This document shows, in pieces, positions 15,946-24,238 of a stretch of DNA of 64,000 bases. Origin of the DNA: Acidovorax radicis N35 (GTDB taxonomy: Bacteria > Pseudomonadota > Gammaproteobacteria > Burkholderiales > Burkholderiaceae_C). Location: assembly GCF_000204195.1 (NCBI RefSeq), contig NZ_AFBG01000021.1, positions 310,001-374,000 on the forward strand, given 5' to 3'. Made by a program: the position numbers and the translations under genes. Under the pieces are notes generated by a model. That model had not been told where the DNA came from, did no database searches, and saw only the letters and a program-made list of their open reading frames with translations. How positions within the stretch are numbered: position 1 is the first letter of the stretch; each line of letters begins with the position of its first letter.

Positions 15946-16998
15946 TCAGACCAGCTTCTTGAGCAGCTCGGCCTTCTTGGCGTCGAACTCTTCCTGGGTC
16001 AGGATGCCCTTGGATTTGAGGTCGCCCAGCTTCTCCAGCGTGGCCATCACGTCCTCGGGCTTGACGCCCAGAGGTGCGGCAGCTGCCTGTGCCGCTGCGG
16101 CCGCCGCAGGGGCCACCGGGGTCTGCAGGCCCTGCTGCAGGTTCTGCGCCAGCACCTGGCCCAGTGCCACACCTGCGCCCAAGCCCATCGCATCGCCCGC
16201 AATGCCGCCACCGCCGCCGCTGGCTTCGGCGAACTTGGGGATGGCCTGCGCCGTCTGGTACTGCATGAACTTGCCCATGTCGTTGCCGACCATGCCCATG
16301 CCGATCTTCTGGTCGAGGATCTTTTGCAGCTCTTCGGGCAGCGAGACGTTCTGCACCGTGAGAGATTCGATCAGGATACCCAGCTTGGCAAAGATGGGCG
16401 CCAGTTCCTTGGTCAGCGCATCGGCAAACATGACCTGGTTGGCCGCCAGGTCGAGGAACGGCAGGCCGCTGCCCGCAATGGCGTTGCTGATGTTCTGCAG
16501 CACCAGGCCACGCAGCTGGCCTTCGAGGTCGGCCACGGGATACATCTCCCGCGTGCCCGAGATCTCGGTGTGGAACAGCTTGGGGTCTGCGATGCGGAAC
16601 GCGTAGTTGCCGAACGCGCGCAGGCGCACGGCGCCAAAGTCCTTGTCGCGGATCGTGATGGGCTGGGGCGTGCCCCACTTCTGGTCGATCTGCTGGCGGG
16701 TGCTGAAGAAGTAGACATCGCTCTTGAAGGGGGACTCGAAGAGTTTGTCCCAGTTCTTGAGGTAGGTCAGCACCGGCAGCGTCTGCGTGGTGAGCTTGTA
16801 GGTACCGGGCGTGAACACGTCGGCCACCTGGCCTTCGTTCACGAAGATGGCCATCTGCGACTCGCGCACCACCAGCGTGCCGCCGTTCTGGATTTCCATG
16901 TCGCGCATGGGGAAGCGCCAGGCCAGGGTGCCGTCCCCCTCTTCGGTCCATTGAATGATGTCAATGAACTGTTTCTTGATGAAGTCCATGAGGGCCAT
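15946..16998 (-). CDS. SPFH/band-7 protein with C-terminal SHOCT domain
   Basis: A 350-residue protein of the YdjI/virion-core-like SPFH group. Residues about 20-235 form the SPFH domain ('GTLVVRESQMAIFVNEGQVA', 'VTPGTYKLTT'-type motif, 'PITIRDKDFGAVRLRAFGNY'). A Gly/Ala-rich linker follows (250-315), and the end 'LEKLGDLKSKGILTQEEFDA' plus KKAELLKKL is a SHOCT domain, an oligomerisation module. No membrane helix or N-terminal hydrophobic hairpin is seen. The ATG at 16998 has GGGAG five bases before it; the in-frame TTG upstream overlaps that site. First gene of the minus-strand cluster; a perfect palindrome lies upstream at 17090. Confidence 0.92.
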   Translation of the reverse strand: MALMDFIKKQFIDIIQWTEEGDGTLAWRFPMRDMEIQNGGTLVVRESQMAIFVNEGQVADVFTPGTYKLTTQTLPVLTYLKNWDKLFESPFKSDVYFFSTRQQIDQKWGTPQPITIRDKDFGAVRLRAFGNYAFRIADPKLFHTEISGTREMYPVADLEGQLRGLVLQNISNAIAGSGLPFLDLAANQVMFADALTKELAPIFAKLGILIESLTVQNVSLPEELQKILDQKIGMGMVGNDMGKFMQYQTAQAIPKFAEASGGGGGIAGDAMGLGAGVALGQVLAQNLQQGLQTPVAPAAAAAAQAAAAPLGVKPEDVMATLEKLGDLKSKGILTQEEFDAKKAELLKKLV

Positions 16999-17089
16999 GT
17001 GTGCTCCCAAAGCAAAAGAGGGGGTTGAAAAGAGCGGCCATCATAGCAACGGGGGCATGGCGCGCACCGGCTTTTTTTAACCCCATGGT

Positions 17090-17103
17090 GTGAACTAGTT
17101 CAC
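17090..17103. promoter_or_regulatory. perfect 14-bp palindrome, candidate operator
   Basis: GTGAACTAGTTCAC is its own reverse complement. It lies 92 bases upstream of the SPFH gene and 179 bases upstream of the DUF2061 gene, in their divergent control region. The length and symmetry suit a dimeric helix-turn-helix repressor such as a TetR-type protein; no candidate regulator is adjacent. Confidence 0.4.
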
Positions 17104-17281
17104 GCGCAGAACCAGTCTGCTTGGAGTAGGGGCCACCCCATGCAGATGAGCCACCGCTTGATAGTGGCTATCTCCAGCTTAGCGATGATCAATTGGTCAA
17201 CGCTATTGCGAATAACTACCATTTCAACATCCCTGCCACCACCGCAGGCCCTGTTGAAAAAAGAGAGAGAAGGAGCTCGCC

Positions 17282-17551
17282 ATGTCCCACATCCGCCGTG
17301 CCGCCCGCCAGAACCAAACCATGCTGATGAAAACGGGCAGCTACTACCTGATCCATATCTGTGTGGCCGCCTTGGTGGCCTATGCCGTCACGGGCAACCT
17401 GTGGGCGTCGCTCACGCTGAGCCTGCTGGAGCCGACCGTGCAGGCCGTGGCCTTCTTTTTCCACGAAAAGGCGTGGGACCGCGCGGCACGGCGCACCGCC
17501 AGCCATGGTGCCCCGGCGCAATCGCCCAGCCCCGCCTTGCAATCCGCCTGA
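17282..17551 (+). CDS. DUF2061 membrane protein
   Basis: An 89-residue protein matching DUF2061: 'MLMKTGSYYLIHICVAALVA' then 'GNLWASLTLSLLEPTVQAVA' and 'FFFHEKAWDRAA', with two hydrophobic helices at residues about 20-38 and 43-61 and the conserved FHE.xW motif after them. A strong AAGGAG lies just before the ATG. It is divergent from the SPFH cluster with 283 bases between. DUF2061 proteins have no known activity; the family is often encoded alone. A 31-codon frame with its own AAGGAG follows. Confidence 0.85.
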   Translation: MSHIRRAARQNQTMLMKTGSYYLIHICVAALVAYAVTGNLWASLTLSLLEPTVQAVAFFFHEKAWDRAARRTASHGAPAQSPSPALQSA

Positions 17552-17573
17552 ACGCCACCCCAAGGAGCCCGCC

Positions 17574-17669
17574 ATGTACAGCATTCCCTTGCGCAGCCGC
17601 ACCGCCACCGGGTTGGCCTTTCAGCGCTGGCTCGTTCACCGGCTGGCGGGGCTGGCCTCTGCCAGCTGA
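17574..17669 (+). CDS. possible 31-residue peptide after the DUF2061 gene
   Basis: The frame starts MYSIPLRSRTATGLAFQRW and ends at the TGA at 17667. It is preceded by CCAAGGAGCCCGCC, as strong a ribosome binding site as that of the DUF2061 gene 23 bases upstream. The product would be basic and slightly hydrophobic, with no recognisable family. A terminator hairpin follows 40 bases later. It may be a real co-translated small protein or a decayed gene; evidence is the ribosome binding site only. Confidence 0.35.
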   Translation: MYSIPLRSRTATGLAFQRWLVHRLAGLASAS

Positions 17670-17708
17670 GGCCAACCGAGGCCGCACCAGCGCTGGCGCT
17701 GAAAACAA

Positions 17709-17733
17709 CAATGCCCCGGCTGGCGGGGCATTG
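17709..17733. terminator. bidirectional terminator hairpin
   Basis: CAATGCCCCG and CGGGGCATTG form a perfect 10-bp stem with a five-base loop, between the plus-strand DUF2061 unit and the minus-strand flagellar-like gene. On the minus strand it is followed by TTGTTTTC, which suits intrinsic termination for the gene ending at 17756. Confidence 0.7.
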
Positions 17734-17755
17734 TGGGGAGCGCGGGAGAAATGAC

Positions 17756-18061
17756 TTAGGCCTTCACATCCAGCAGCGAACCCATCATTTCGTCTTGTGT
17801 TTTGATGGTCTGCAGGTTGGCCTTGAACGCGTAGGTGGCCGACATCTGCTCCACCGCCTCTTTTTCCAGCGCCACCCCTTCAGCCTCTTGCTGGCGCTGC
17901 ACCGTGGCGCGCACGCCAGCGCTGTCAGCCGCTTCTTCCTGCGCCACCACCTGGCGGCGGTAATTGGGGGTGTTCATGTTGGCCACGTTGTTGGCCGAGG
18001 CATCCAGCCGCAACTGCGCGGCCTGCAGGCCAGAACTGCCAACTGAAGAAATGCTTGCCAT
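17756..18061 (-). CDS. orphan flagellar basal-body-rod-like protein
   Basis: A 101-residue protein. Residues 1-35 carry the rod-protein N-terminal motif (LDASANNVANMNTPNYRR) and residues 66-101 the matching C-terminal motif ('EKEAVEQMSATYAFKANLQT' then IKTQDEMMGSLLD). These two coiled-coil ends are what FlgC/FlgG-type axial proteins use to assemble. The middle is only about 30 residues, shorter than in FlgC. No other flagellar gene is nearby, so it is either a stray member of the flagellar regulon or a separate compact family. ATG at 18061 is the natural start. Confidence 0.8.
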   Translation of the reverse strand: MASISSVGSSGLQAAQLRLDASANNVANMNTPNYRRQVVAQEEAADSAGVRATVQRQQEAEGVALEKEAVEQMSATYAFKANLQTIKTQDEMMGSLLDVKA

Positions 18062-18135
18062 CGTGTGCCCCGCTAAAAAAGCGCCAAAGAGCTGGCATTG
18101 TCCGCCTGCGCCGCGCCTGGGGCAACCCAGGTCCA

Positions 18136-19098
18136 TCAACCATGCGCCTGGATCAGGCATTGCGCAAACGCCTGGGCCGCGCGCGGCGGGTGGGGCGACT
18201 TGCGCAACACGCTCACAAACTGGCAGCGGTAGTGGAACTGCGCGGGCGACACCGCCTGCATGAGCCCCTGGCGCTCGAAGCCTTCGGCGTAGTGGTCGGG
18301 CAAAAAACCCAGGTAGCGGCCGGACAGGACCAGCGTGGCGATCGACTCCTGGTCAAACCCCGTGGCTTTGCGCGGCAGGCGCGTGCTGTGGCTCAGTTCC
18401 ATGTTGGGCGAGTGGTAGCCCAGGCCCGCGAACTGGTAGGCGCGCAGGGATTCCCAGGTGAGCGCGGCATGGTCGGTGCCGTACAGCGGGTGGCGTGCAC
18501 CGCAGTACAGCAGCATGGTTTCGGCGAACAGGTCGGCATAGACCAGGCTTTGCGACGTGCGGTGCGCCGGGATGATGCCCACATGGAAGCTGCCGTCGAT
18601 CAGCCCGCGCTCGATGGCCGGGATCGACGCCACATGCATCTGCAGGCTGACTTCGGGCGCCTGGCTGGCAAACAGCGCAATCGCGTCGCCAATGTGCGCG
18701 GCCGGGTTGCTGGCCGTCTTGTCGAACACGGCCACCTCCAGCCGCCCGCCCATGCGCCGGTGGATGTCGTCGATGCTGCTGCGAAAGGCATCCACGGCCG
18801 ACAGCAGACGCAGGGTTTCGTCGTACACCCGTTGCCCTTCGGCCGTGAGCGCAAAACCCGCTCGCCCGCGCCGGCACAGCGTGAGGCCCAGGCGGGTTTC
18901 CAGGTCCTTCATGTGGCGGCTGACGGTGCTGGTGCCGATGTTCAGCTCCAGCTCGGCCGCCGACATGCCGCCGCACTCGACCACGCTCTTGAACACCTGC
19001 AGCAGGCGCAGGTCCATGTCGCTGAGCTGGCCCAGCACGGCGCGGTGTTTGGTGGGCGATGGGGTTGCAGGGAGTGGTGCAGGTGCTTTTACTTGCAT
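18136..19098 (-). CDS. LysR-family regulator of the adjacent catabolic genes
   Basis: A 320-residue LysR-type regulator. The helix-turn-helix is 'GGMSAAELELNIGTSTVSRH' at residues about 43-62, followed by the effector-binding domain. If translation begins at the ATG at 19098 there is a 27-residue polar leader; the ATG at 19017 (MDLRLLQVFKSV) gives the usual length and is an alternative. It is divergent from the omega-aminotransferase gene with 130 bases between, where a TCAA-N7-TTGA box is visible. It probably controls the beta-alanine-type catabolic pair at 19229-22298; that is inferred from position. Confidence 0.88.
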   Translation of the reverse strand: MQVKAPAPLPATPSPTKHRAVLGQLSDMDLRLLQVFKSVVECGGMSAAELELNIGTSTVSRHMKDLETRLGLTLCRRGRAGFALTAEGQRVYDETLRLLSAVDAFRSSIDDIHRRMGGRLEVAVFDKTASNPAAHIGDAIALFASQAPEVSLQMHVASIPAIERGLIDGSFHVGIIPAHRTSQSLVYADLFAETMLLYCGARHPLYGTDHAALTWESLRAYQFAGLGYHSPNMELSHSTRLPRKATGFDQESIATLVLSGRYLGFLPDHYAEGFERQGLMQAVSPAQFHYRCQFVSVLRKSPHPPRAAQAFAQCLIQAHG

Positions 19099-19104
19099 AA
19101 ATCG

Positions 19105-19119
19105 TCAAGTAAACATTGA
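19105..19119. promoter_or_regulatory. possible LysR-type binding box
   Basis: TCAAGTAAACATTGA is an interrupted palindrome (TCAA-N7-TTGA) of the size typical of LysR-type sites, six bases upstream of the regulator start and 110 bases before the aminotransferase start. AT-rich DNA follows. Only symmetry and position support it. Confidence 0.35.
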
Positions 19120-19228
19120 TATTGGATTATTTGAGAGATTAACAGGCGGCGCAACAATGCCCTACGTCAAGCCCCAGGCCGCTGGGGTTGCCCGCCTTTT
19201 GTCGCCGCCTTTGCACTGGAGAACCCCC

Positions 19229-20590
19229 ATGAGCTTCGTCAACATCGAAAAACCCGCCGCTGGCGCCGAAGGCCCCCGCATGGACGCCGAATGGCTGGAC
19301 GCGCACTGGATGCCCTACACGGCCAACCGCCAGTTCAAGGCCAACCCGCGCATGATCGTGGAGGGCAGCGGCGCGTACTACACCGACTCAGACGGCCGCA
19401 AGATTTTTGACGGGCTCTCGGGCCTGTGGTGTGCGGGCCTGGGCCACGGTCGCCGCGAGATAGCTGAAGCCATCGGCAAGCAGGCGATGAAGCTGGACTA
19501 CGCGCCGGCCTTCCAGTTTGGCCACCCGCTGGGTTTTGAGCTGGCCAACCGCGTCAAGGAACTCACGCCCGCCGGGCTCGACTATGTGTTCTTCACGGGT
19601 TCGGGCTCCGAGTCCGCCGACACCTCCCTGAAGATGGCGCGCGCCTACTGGCGCGCCAAGGGCCAGGCCAGCAAGACGCGCCTGATCGGCCGCGAAAAGG
19701 GCTACCACGGCGTGAACTTTGGCGGCATTTCGGTGGGCGGCATCGTGGCCAACCGCAAGCTGTTCGGCCAGGGCGTGGAGGCCGACCACCTGCCCCACAC
19801 GCAGCCGCCCGCAGGCTCGTTCCACAAGGGCATGCCGCCCACGGGCAAAGAGCTGGCCGACCGTTTGCTGGAAGTGATTGCGCTGCACGACGCCAGCAAC
19901 ATTGCCGCCGTGATCGTCGAACCCTTCTCGGGCTCGGCCGGTGTGGTGATCCCGCCCGTGGGCTACCTGCAGCGCCTGCGCGAGATCTGCACGCAGAACA
20001 ACATCCTGCTGATTTTTGACGAAGTGATCAGCGGCTTTGGCCGCAGCGGCGCCTGGACGGGTGCCGAGGCCTTTGGCGTGACGCCCGACATCCTCAACTT
20101 TGCCAAGCAGGTCACCAACGGCGCGCAGCCGCTGGGCGGCGTGGTGGCCACCAAGGAGATCTACGACACCTTCATGGCTGCAGGTGGGCCCGAGTACATG
20201 CTCGAATTCCCGCACGGCTACACCTACTCGGCCCACCCCGTGGCCTGCGCTGCGGGCATTGCAGCGCTCGACATCCTGCAAAACGAAGACATGATCGGCC
20301 GCGTGAAGGCGCTGGCCCCTTACTTCGAGCAGGCTGTGCACAGCCTCAAGGGCGCCAAGCATGTGGCCGACATCCGCAACTTTGGCCTGGCCGCTGGCTT
20401 CACCATTGCGGCCGTACCCGGCGAGCCTGCCAAGCGCCCGTACGAGATCGCGATGAACTGCTGGAAGAAGGGCTTTTATGTGCGCTACGGTGGCGACACC
20501 ATCCAGCTGGCGCCACCATTCATCAGCGAGCGCGCCGAGATTGACCGGTTGGTCAACGCGCTGGGCGACGCCCTGGCTGAAACGGCGTGA
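19229..20590 (+). CDS. omega-amino acid (beta-alanine):pyruvate aminotransferase
   Basis: A 453-residue class III PLP aminotransferase. It transfers the amino group of beta-alanine or a similar omega-amine to pyruvate, giving malonate semialdehyde and alanine. Visible motifs are 'HWMPYTANRQF' near the start, 'YVFFTGSGSESADTSLKMAR', 'IFDEVISGFGRSGAW' and the PLP lysine K293 in 'NFAKQVTNGAQPLGG'. The ATG at 19229 gives the family's usual start. The next gene encodes a malonate/methylmalonate-semialdehyde dehydrogenase, so the pair would convert beta-alanine to acetyl-CoA. A divergent LysR gene precedes it. The amine specificity could be wider than beta-alanine. Confidence 0.92.
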   Translation: MSFVNIEKPAAGAEGPRMDAEWLDAHWMPYTANRQFKANPRMIVEGSGAYYTDSDGRKIFDGLSGLWCAGLGHGRREIAEAIGKQAMKLDYAPAFQFGHPLGFELANRVKELTPAGLDYVFFTGSGSESADTSLKMARAYWRAKGQASKTRLIGREKGYHGVNFGGISVGGIVANRKLFGQGVEADHLPHTQPPAGSFHKGMPPTGKELADRLLEVIALHDASNIAAVIVEPFSGSAGVVIPPVGYLQRLREICTQNNILLIFDEVISGFGRSGAWTGAEAFGVTPDILNFAKQVTNGAQPLGGVVATKEIYDTFMAAGGPEYMLEFPHGYTYSAHPVACAAGIAALDILQNEDMIGRVKALAPYFEQAVHSLKGAKHVADIRNFGLAAGFTIAAVPGEPAKRPYEIAMNCWKKGFYVRYGGDTIQLAPPFISERAEIDRLVNALGDALAETA

Positions 20591-20597
20591 TGACACA

Positions 20598-20690
20598 CCC
20601 CCTGAGGCGCTACGCGCCTTCCCCCAAGGGGACGCCGCCAGCGCGGTGGGGCGGCCTTTGCGCGGCGGCCGCTGGCCTGGCGCGCGCCCG
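20598..20690 (+). repeat. CCCCCTGAG 3'-element, copy 3
   Basis: CCCCCTGAGGCGCTACGCGC, then CCCCC/GGGG arms, GACGCCGCCAGCGCGGTGGG and a GCGGCC tail, starting seven bases after the aminotransferase stop codon. Confidence 0.75.
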
Positions 20691-20719
20691 TTTCATCCGC
20701 CTGCGGGAACACTCCTGAT

Positions 20720-20770
20720 TCAATAGCTGCTCGCGCTTTCTACATAAGCGCTAGCAGCACTTTTTATTCA
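20720..20770 (+). repeat. AGCGCTT-family repeat, copy 5
   Basis: TCAATAGCTGCTCGCGCTTT with arm ATAAGCGCTAGCAGCAC. It lies 11 bases before the ATG of the semialdehyde dehydrogenase gene and so becomes part of its 5' leader, behind a CCCCCTGAG element. Confidence 0.75.
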
Positions 20771-20780
20771 TATTTTTGCC

Positions 20781-22298
20781 ATGAACCACGACAAGAACGT
20801 CACCACCACCGTCGGCCACCTGATCGACGGCAAGATCGTTGCGGACACCGCGCGCACGCAGCCGGTGTTCAACCCCGCCACCGGCCAATCGACCACCAGC
20901 GTGGCGCTGGCGAGCAAGGCCACCGTCGAGGCTGCCATTGCCTCGGCCGAGGCCGCCTTCCCGGCCTGGCGCAACACGCCACCGCTCAAGCGCGCACGGG
21001 TGATGAGCAAGCTGAAAGTCCTGCTCGAAGACAACGCCGACAAGATCGCCGCCCTGATCACGGCCGAACACGGCAAGGTGCTGGCCGATGCGCACGGCGA
21101 GCTGCAGCGCGGCATCGAGAACGTGGAATACGCGAGCTACGCGCCCGAGCTGCTCAAGGGCGAGCACAGCCGCAATGTGGGCCCCAACATCGACTCGTGG
21201 AGCGAGTTCCAGGCGCTGGGCGTCACCGCTGGCATCACCCCCTTCAACTTCCCGGCCATGGTGCCGCTGTGGATGTGGCCCATGGCCGTCGCTTGCGGTA
21301 ACACCTTTGTGCTCAAGCCCTCCGAGCGTGATCCTTCTTCCACGTTGTTCATCGCCCAGCTGGCCCTGGAAGCCGGCCTGCCGCCGGGTGTGCTCAATGT
21401 CGTCAACGGGGACAAGACGGCCGTGGACACGCTGCTGCAGGACCCGCGCGTCAAGGCCGTGAGCTTTGTCGGCTCCACCCCGATTGCCGAGTACATCTAC
21501 GCCGAAGGCTGCAAGCACGGCAAGCGCGTGCAGGCCCTGGGCGGCGCCAAGAACCACGCCGTGCTGATGCCCGACGCGGACGTGGGCAACGCCGTGAGCG
21601 CCCTGATGGGCGCGGCCTACGGCTCGTGCGGCGAGCGCTGCATGGCCATCCCGCTGCTGGTGGCCGTGGGCGACGCGGTGGGTGACGCCGTCATTGCGGG
21701 CCTCAAGACCGAGATTGCCAAGATGAAGGTCGGCCCGGGCACCGACAACAGCAACGACATGGGCCCGCTGGTCACGAAGCAGCACTTCGAGAAGGTGAAG
21801 GGCTATGTGGACCAGGGCGTGGCCGAAGGCGCCACGCTGGTGGTGGATGGCCGGGGCGTGCAGGTGGCAGGCCATGCGGAAGGCTACTTCCTGGGCGCCT
21901 GCCTGTTCGACAACGTCAAGCCTGGCATGAAGATCTACCAGGAAGAGATCTTCGGCCCCGTGCTCGGCGTGGTGCGCGTGAAGACGCTGCAGGAAGCCAT
22001 GCAGCTCATCAACGACCACGAATACGGCAACGGCACCTGCATCTTCACGCGCGACGGCGAGGCCGCCCGCTACTTCACCGACCACATCCAGGTCGGCATG
22101 GTGGGCGTGAACGTGCCCCTGCCGGTGCCCGTGGCCTACCACTCGTTCGGCGGCTGGAAGCGCAGCCTGTTCGGCGACCTGCACGCCTACGGACCCGACG
22201 CCGTGCGCTTCTATACCAAGCGCAAGACCATCACGCAGCGCTGGCCGTCGGCCGGTGTGCGCGAGGGCGCGGTGTTCAGTTTTCCAAGCAGCCGCTGA
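20781..22298 (+). CDS. mmsA: CoA-acylating methylmalonate/malonate-semialdehyde dehydrogenase
   Basis: A 505-residue aldehyde dehydrogenase that oxidises malonate or methylmalonate semialdehyde with NAD and CoA, releasing CO2 and acetyl- or propionyl-CoA. The catalytic Cys is C287 in 'GSCGERCMA'. The motif 'PFNFPAMVPLWMWPMA' at 154-169 is diagnostic for the MmsA group, as is the absence of the usual catalytic Glu of other aldehyde dehydrogenases ('ALGGAKNHAVLMPDAD'). It follows the omega-aminotransferase gene on the same strand after 190 bases filled with two repeats, and is followed by a terminator. Role in beta-alanine or valine breakdown is inferred from this pairing. Confidence 0.93.
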   Translation: MNHDKNVTTTVGHLIDGKIVADTARTQPVFNPATGQSTTSVALASKATVEAAIASAEAAFPAWRNTPPLKRARVMSKLKVLLEDNADKIAALITAEHGKVLADAHGELQRGIENVEYASYAPELLKGEHSRNVGPNIDSWSEFQALGVTAGITPFNFPAMVPLWMWPMAVACGNTFVLKPSERDPSSTLFIAQLALEAGLPPGVLNVVNGDKTAVDTLLQDPRVKAVSFVGSTPIAEYIYAEGCKHGKRVQALGGAKNHAVLMPDADVGNAVSALMGAAYGSCGERCMAIPLLVAVGDAVGDAVIAGLKTEIAKMKVGPGTDNSNDMGPLVTKQHFEKVKGYVDQGVAEGATLVVDGRGVQVAGHAEGYFLGACLFDNVKPGMKIYQEEIFGPVLGVVRVKTLQEAMQLINDHEYGNGTCIFTRDGEAARYFTDHIQVGMVGVNVPLPVPVAYHSFGGWKRSLFGDLHAYGPDAVRFYTKRKTITQRWPSAGVREGAVFSFPSSR

Positions 22299-22335
22299 TC
22301 CATCAGGGGCGCGACAGGCGCCTCCCCAAAATTCC

Positions 22336-22362
22336 AACGGCCCCTCGCGGGCCGTTTTCTTT
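22336..22362 (+). terminator. intrinsic terminator after mmsA
   Basis: AACGGCCC and GGGCCGTT form an eight-base-pair stem with a CTCGC loop, followed by TTCTTT, 38 bases after the mmsA stop codon. Confidence 0.75.
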
Positions 22363-22524
22363 GGGCTGTCTTGTGGGTGGCGCACGCGCAGGGCGCACCA
22401 CGGTGGGGAAACCCCGCCGCCGCACCTCGTTCATGGTGCACGGGGAAGTTTAGTGAACGCTGAAATGATGGCATGTCACTTGCTTTGAGAGGTTGACCTC
22501 AACCCCTCTCTGGAAGGTGATCCC

Positions 22525-24204
22525 ATGAGCCATGCCCTGCCGCCGTCGCACACCCGTACCCCTCCACGCCAGCGCCCCGCGCCACTGGCCCTGGCGATGG
22601 CTTTCTCGTTGATGGGTGGCTCTGCCGCGCTGGCGCAAGAGAAGGTGCTGCGCATCGCGATGACGGCGGCAGACATCCCCCGCACGCTGGGCCAGCCCGA
22701 CCAGGGCTTTGAAGGCAACCGCTTCACGGGCATTCCGATCTATGACTCGCTCACGCAGTGGGACCTTTCCAAGGCCGATACAGCCAGTGTGCTGATCCCT
22801 GCGCTGGCCACGTCGTGGACGGTGGATGACAAGGACAAGACGAAGTGGGTGTTCAAGTTGCGCCCTGGCGTGAAGTTCCATGACGGCGCCGCGCTCAACG
22901 CCGATGTGGTGGTGTGGAACGTGGCCAAAGTGCTGGACAAGGACGCCGTGCATTTCGACCCCAGCCAGGTGGGCGTGACGGCCTCGCGCATGCCCACGCT
23001 GCGCTCGGCCCGCAAGATCGACGACATGACGGTGGAGCTGACCACCAGCGAGCCCGACGCGTTCCTGCCCATCAACCTGACCAACCTGTTCATGGCGTCG
23101 CCCGCGCACTGGCAAAAGAAATTTGACGCGGCGGCAGGGGCCACGCCCGCCGACAAGTCCAAGGCGGCATGGACCGCCTTTGCGGCCGATCCCGCAGGCT
23201 CGGGCCCCTTCAAGGTCACGCGGTTTGTGGCGCGCGAACGCCTGGAGCTGGCCGCCAACAAGGCCTATTGGGACGCCAAGCGCACCCCCAAGATCGACAA
23301 GGTGGTGATGCTGCCCATGCCCGAGGCCAATGCCCGCACGGCCGCGTTGCTGGGCGGCCAGGTGGACTGGATCGAGGCCCCCGCACCGGATGCCATGCCG
23401 CAGATCACGCAGCGCGGGTTCAAGATCTATTCCAACGCCCAGCCCCATGTGTGGCCGTGGCAGCTGTCGTTTGCCGAGGGCTCGCCCTGGCTGGACAAGC
23501 GCGTGCGCCAGGCCGCCAACCTGTGCATTGACCGTGGGGGCATGAAGCAGCTGCTGGGCGGCATGATGGCCGAGCCCAAGGGCACGGTGCCCCCAGGCCA
23601 CCCGTGGTGGGGCAACCCCAAGTTCGACATCAAGTACGACGTGAAGGCCGCGCAGGCGCTGATGGCGCAGGCGGGCTACTCGGCGGCCAAGCCCATCAAG
23701 GTCAAGGTGCAGATCTCGGCCTCGGGCTCGGGCCAAATGCAGCCGCTGCCGATGAACGAGTTTGCGCAGCAGTCACTCAAAGCATGTTTCTTTGACGTGC
23801 AGTTTGATGTGATCGAGTGGAACACCCTGTTCACCAACTGGCGCAAGGGTGCCAAGGATGCATCGGCCAACGGCGCCAACGCGGTGAACATCAGCTTTGC
23901 CGCCATGGACCCGTTTTTTGCGATGGTGCGTTTTGTGAGCACCAAGGCTTTTCCGCCGGTGTCCAACAACTGGGGCTACTACGGCAATGCCGAGGTGGAC
24001 AAGCTGGTGGCCGATGCCCGCACCAGCTTTGACGAAAAGGCCCGCGACGCGGCCCTGGCCAAGCTGCATGCCCACATCGTGGAAGACGCGCCGTTTGTCT
24101 GGATTGCCCACGACGTGGGCCCACGCGCCATGTCGGCCAAGGTCAAGAACGTGGTGCAGCCGCGCAGCTGGTTCATCGACATCGCCACGATGACGATGGA
24201 CTGA
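22525..24204 (+). CDS. ABC importer, family-5 peptide-type binding protein
   Basis: A 559-residue periplasmic solute-binding protein (SBP_bac_5, DppA/OppA family). A signal peptide covers residues 1-38 ('LALAMAFSLMGGSAALAQEK'). The family signature appears as 'WVFKLRPGVKFHDGAALNAD'. AAGGTGA lies six bases before the ATG. It heads a compact plus-strand unit of two permeases, two ATPases and an amidase. Family-5 proteins bind peptides, opines, nickel or glutathione; the amidase suggests an amide-containing nitrogen source, which is inference. Confidence 0.92.
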   Translation: MSHALPPSHTRTPPRQRPAPLALAMAFSLMGGSAALAQEKVLRIAMTAADIPRTLGQPDQGFEGNRFTGIPIYDSLTQWDLSKADTASVLIPALATSWTVDDKDKTKWVFKLRPGVKFHDGAALNADVVVWNVAKVLDKDAVHFDPSQVGVTASRMPTLRSARKIDDMTVELTTSEPDAFLPINLTNLFMASPAHWQKKFDAAAGATPADKSKAAWTAFAADPAGSGPFKVTRFVARERLELAANKAYWDAKRTPKIDKVVMLPMPEANARTAALLGGQVDWIEAPAPDAMPQITQRGFKIYSNAQPHVWPWQLSFAEGSPWLDKRVRQAANLCIDRGGMKQLLGGMMAEPKGTVPPGHPWWGNPKFDIKYDVKAAQALMAQAGYSAAKPIKVKVQISASGSGQMQPLPMNEFAQQSLKACFFDVQFDVIEWNTLFTNWRKGAKDASANGANAVNISFAAMDPFFAMVRFVSTKAFPPVSNNWGYYGNAEVDKLVADARTSFDEKARDAALAKLHAHIVEDAPFVWIAHDVGPRAMSAKVKNVVQPRSWFIDIATMTMD

Positions 24205-24238
24205 GCCCACGCCACCGACCTCAGCACGCCGCCCTTCC

